The notes below the pieces were generated by a model. That model was not told the origin of the DNA. It ran no database searches and saw only the letters and a program-made list of their open reading frames with translations. This document shows positions 28,917 through 30,185 of a stretch of DNA of 30,185 nucleotides, in pieces (position 1 is the stretch's first letter; each line of letters begins with the position of its first letter). Where the stretch lies: positions 1 to 30,185 of IMG/VR virus record IMGVR_UViG_3300035698_000901. One strand, given 5' to 3'. The stretch comes from a virus. Both the position numbers and the translations under genes were made by a program.

Positions 28917-29183
28917 TTATTTTTTGTCCATATCTTCTCGATCATCAAGAAGCTCTGCCAACTTCTTAAATTTCGCCATCATACTCTTAATTTCTTTCTT
29001 AAATTTACGCATCTCTTGAACAGATTCAATGGCACTTCTAACAACAGATAAGTTTATTGATAGCCCGACATCGTCCTTCCTATCGCCGTACGATTTCCCT
29101 TCCATCCATTGTAAATCATTAAGTTCGCCTACTGTACAGGTAACAATTCTATCATTTCCTTGCATTTTCCCGATAATCCTCAT
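28917..29183 (-). CDS. Small coiled-coil protein
   Basis: This 88-residue protein begins with beta segments (MRIIGKMQGNDRIVTCTVGE) and ends with a long charged helix (VQEMRKFKKEIKSMMAKFKK followed by LAELLDD). It probably self-associates through the helix. It lies between two other small early genes with short gaps. No known motif, membrane segment or signal is seen. The function is unknown. Confidence 0.62.
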   Translation of the reverse strand: MRIIGKMQGNDRIVTCTVGELNDLQWMEGKSYGDRKDDVGLSINLSVVRSAIESVQEMRKFKKEIKSMMAKFKKLAELLDDREDMDKK

Positions 29184-29211
29184 GGTCTCATCCTTTTTTA
29201 ATAAGTGATTG

Positions 29212-29502
29212 TTAAAGTTTCTCTCTTAATTCCGGCTGTGGTGCTAAAGCTATGATGCCCACTTCCCTATCAAGCTCATGGCATATCTCTAGGAAAGTCT
29301 CAATAGTAATTTCTTTGTTTTTCAGGAACTTATGCGTTCCTTGTTCGTCGTATATCTTAAGTTCAACCTCAACATTCCCTGTATAATGTTTAGCAAAATC
29401 AATATTTACGGTTCGGTATATGTCTTTGCGGTTAAGCCACTTTGCAATTTCTTCTGCGTTATCAAAAATAAATTGAGCAGCCATTTTTATTTCCTTTTCC
29501 AT
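29212..29502 (-). CDS. Small hypothetical early protein
   Basis: This 96-residue acidic protein starts MEKEIKMAAQFIFDNAEEIA (AAGGG upstream) and contains mixed strands and helices (GNVEVELKIYDEQGTHKFL, then ITIETFLEICHELDREVG). There is no signal or metal motif. The start follows the previous stop by one base. It belongs to the early gene block upstream of the recombination module. The function is unknown. Confidence 0.62.
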   Translation of the reverse strand: MEKEIKMAAQFIFDNAEEIAKWLNRKDIYRTVNIDFAKHYTGNVEVELKIYDEQGTHKFLKNKEITIETFLEICHELDREVGIIALAPQPELREKL

Positions 29503-29503
29503 G

Positions 29504-29701
29504 TTACTTTCCCTTCTTAATAATTTTATTGCATTCTTTTAGTATCACGCCCATCAAAAAATCATTTTGAGTTACATTGTCTTTGTTCGGTGTTTCTTGA
29601 CCGGCTGAAATATGGTACGCTCTCTTAATTAACCACTTTTCGTCACGTGTTCCATTCAGTAGAAACAACCCCACTCTCTCCTGTTGCGTTTCTTTTGCCA
29701 T
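29504..29701 (-). CDS. Small hypothetical early protein
   Basis: This 65-residue basic protein, MAKETQQERVGLFLLNG followed by DEKWLIKRAYHISAG, ends with a helix (DFLMGVILKECNKIIKKGK). It has one cysteine and no recognised motif. It lies between the winged-helix-like gene and the 96-residue gene, with AGGAGAAAG before the ATG. It is probably helical. The function is unknown. Confidence 0.6.
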   Translation of the reverse strand: MAKETQQERVGLFLLNGTRDEKWLIKRAYHISAGQETPNKDNVTQNDFLMGVILKECNKIIKKGK

Positions 29702-29714
29702 TCTCTTTCTCCTG

Positions 29715-29954
29715 TTAAAATATTAGTTTTTGTTGTCCGACTTTTTCCAGCCGGTATTCAGATACGGTTATGTTACCCTGGCCGTATCTATTCTTGACGG
29801 TTATCGTTTCACTCTTAATAAGATGTCCCGCCGTTTTAAGGTCGTGAATTCGTGAAGCTAACCGAGTACAGCCCCAAAGTTCGTAGGACATTAACGAAGT
29901 AATTCTGCCGCCTGACTGTAGGAATCGTAGTATCTTTTCGTTTTGAGATATCAT
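29715..29954 (-). CDS. Winged helix-turn-helix protein
   Basis: This 79-residue protein fits a small winged helix domain: an N-terminal helix (QNEKILRFLQSGGRITSLMS), a recognition helix region (YELWGCTRLASRIHDLKTAG) and a beta-wing (HLIKSETITVKNRYGQGNIT then VSEYRLE). Domains of this type bind DNA and occur in many phage early regions. The ATG overlaps the stop of the upstream gene (TAATG). It may regulate the early operon; the target is unknown. Confidence 0.75.
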   Translation of the reverse strand: MISQNEKILRFLQSGGRITSLMSYELWGCTRLASRIHDLKTAGHLIKSETITVKNRYGQGNITVSEYRLEKVGQQKLIF

Positions 29955-30185
29955 TATTCATCTCCGTCTAATGCTCTTTGTGCTATTTTTGTTATTCCGT
30001 GCCAGCTCCAGCAGGTACACGATTTAAAGTGATGTTCGCAGTCAAGACATGCGATCTTTTGCAATGCCTCTCTATATCTATAGACTTTTATTTTTGGCGA
30101 TTTCATACCTGCCAATTGCCGGGCAAGGTCGGCTGAAATTATAGCTACCAGCCCGCAGACTATAGCGATTAGTAAGCGTTTAATT
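29954..30185 (-). CDS. Membrane-anchored Cys-rich protein, cut by the right edge
   Basis: The frame is open to the right edge and ends with TAA at 29954-29956. The 76 visible residues begin with IKRLLIAIVCGLVAIISADL, a likely transmembrane helix or signal, so the true start is probably only a few codons outside the window. The rest contains CLDCEHHFKSCTCW, a four-cysteine, two-histidine cluster that could bind metal. The function is unknown. The gene is coupled to the winged-helix gene by a TAATG junction. Confidence 0.6.
   Translation of the reverse strand, partial: IKRLLIAIVCGLVAIISADLARQLAGMKSPKIKVYRYREALQKIACLDCEHHFKSCTCWSWHGITKIAQRALDGDE

Noticed and set aside
1-30185. Diversity-generating retroelement, retron, transposase or insertion sequence
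   Set aside because: No reverse transcriptase, transposase or template/variable repeat pair was seen on either strand.

Overview
The window is a contiguous piece of a tailed double-stranded DNA phage or prophage (Caudoviricetes) with siphovirus-type architecture. Every convincing gene lies on the minus strand, so the genome reads from right to left here. The gene order is the classic head-to-tail order: large terminase, portal, prohead protease, HK97-type capsid protein, connector, head closure, gp10-like neck protein, tail terminator, tail tube, tail chaperone pair, tape measure. The genetic code is standard, genes start from ATG behind Shine-Dalgarno sites, and one clear sigma70-type promoter is present, so the host is a bacterium. 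Nothing in the sequence identifies the host phylum. No integrase, excisionase, repressor, holin or complete endolysin is visible, so temperate or lytic lifestyle cannot be decided. Both ends of the window cut through a gene.

Right part, 30185 to about 24550: early functions. Small unknown genes and a winged-helix-like protein are followed by a recombination module (unknown 307-residue protein, a 66-residue protein, and a Cas4/RecB-like PD-(D/E)XK nuclease with a four-cysteine Fe-S signature). Next comes a strong promoter with a structured leader that ends in a terminator-like stem, then a replication initiator-like protein and a DnaC-type helicase loader. After these lies a 480-base stretch with three long-range stem structures. 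Two of them share conserved ends that mimic a tRNA acceptor and T-arm.

Middle part, 24550 to about 17660: accessory genes. These are a membrane-anchored peptidoglycan-binding mini-protein, several CxxC mini-proteins, YopX, a DUF1064-like nuclease-fold protein, a ParB-methyltransferase fusion, a small terminase candidate, and a crowded run of tiny overlapping genes. Five consecutive tiny genes share a QLQ coiled-coil segment and a C-terminal Leu-Lys-Gly-Gly tail that also encodes the ribosome binding site of the next gene. Three copies of a 20-base repeat sit 30 to 50 bases upstream of three gene starts in the same region. One gene is a Gly/Tyr/Asp hexanucleotide-repeat protein.

Left part, 17660 to 1: virion genes. 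Special features are a portal protein fused to a MuF-type head morphogenesis domain, a set of fibre, beta-helix and beta-sandwich proteins inserted between capsid and connector genes, two tandem tail-tube paralogues, and a gpG/gpGT chaperone pair with a textbook -1 slippery heptamer. The tape measure is short (437 residues), which predicts a short tail. Most neighbouring genes overlap by 1 to 4 bases, so translation is tightly coupled throughout.
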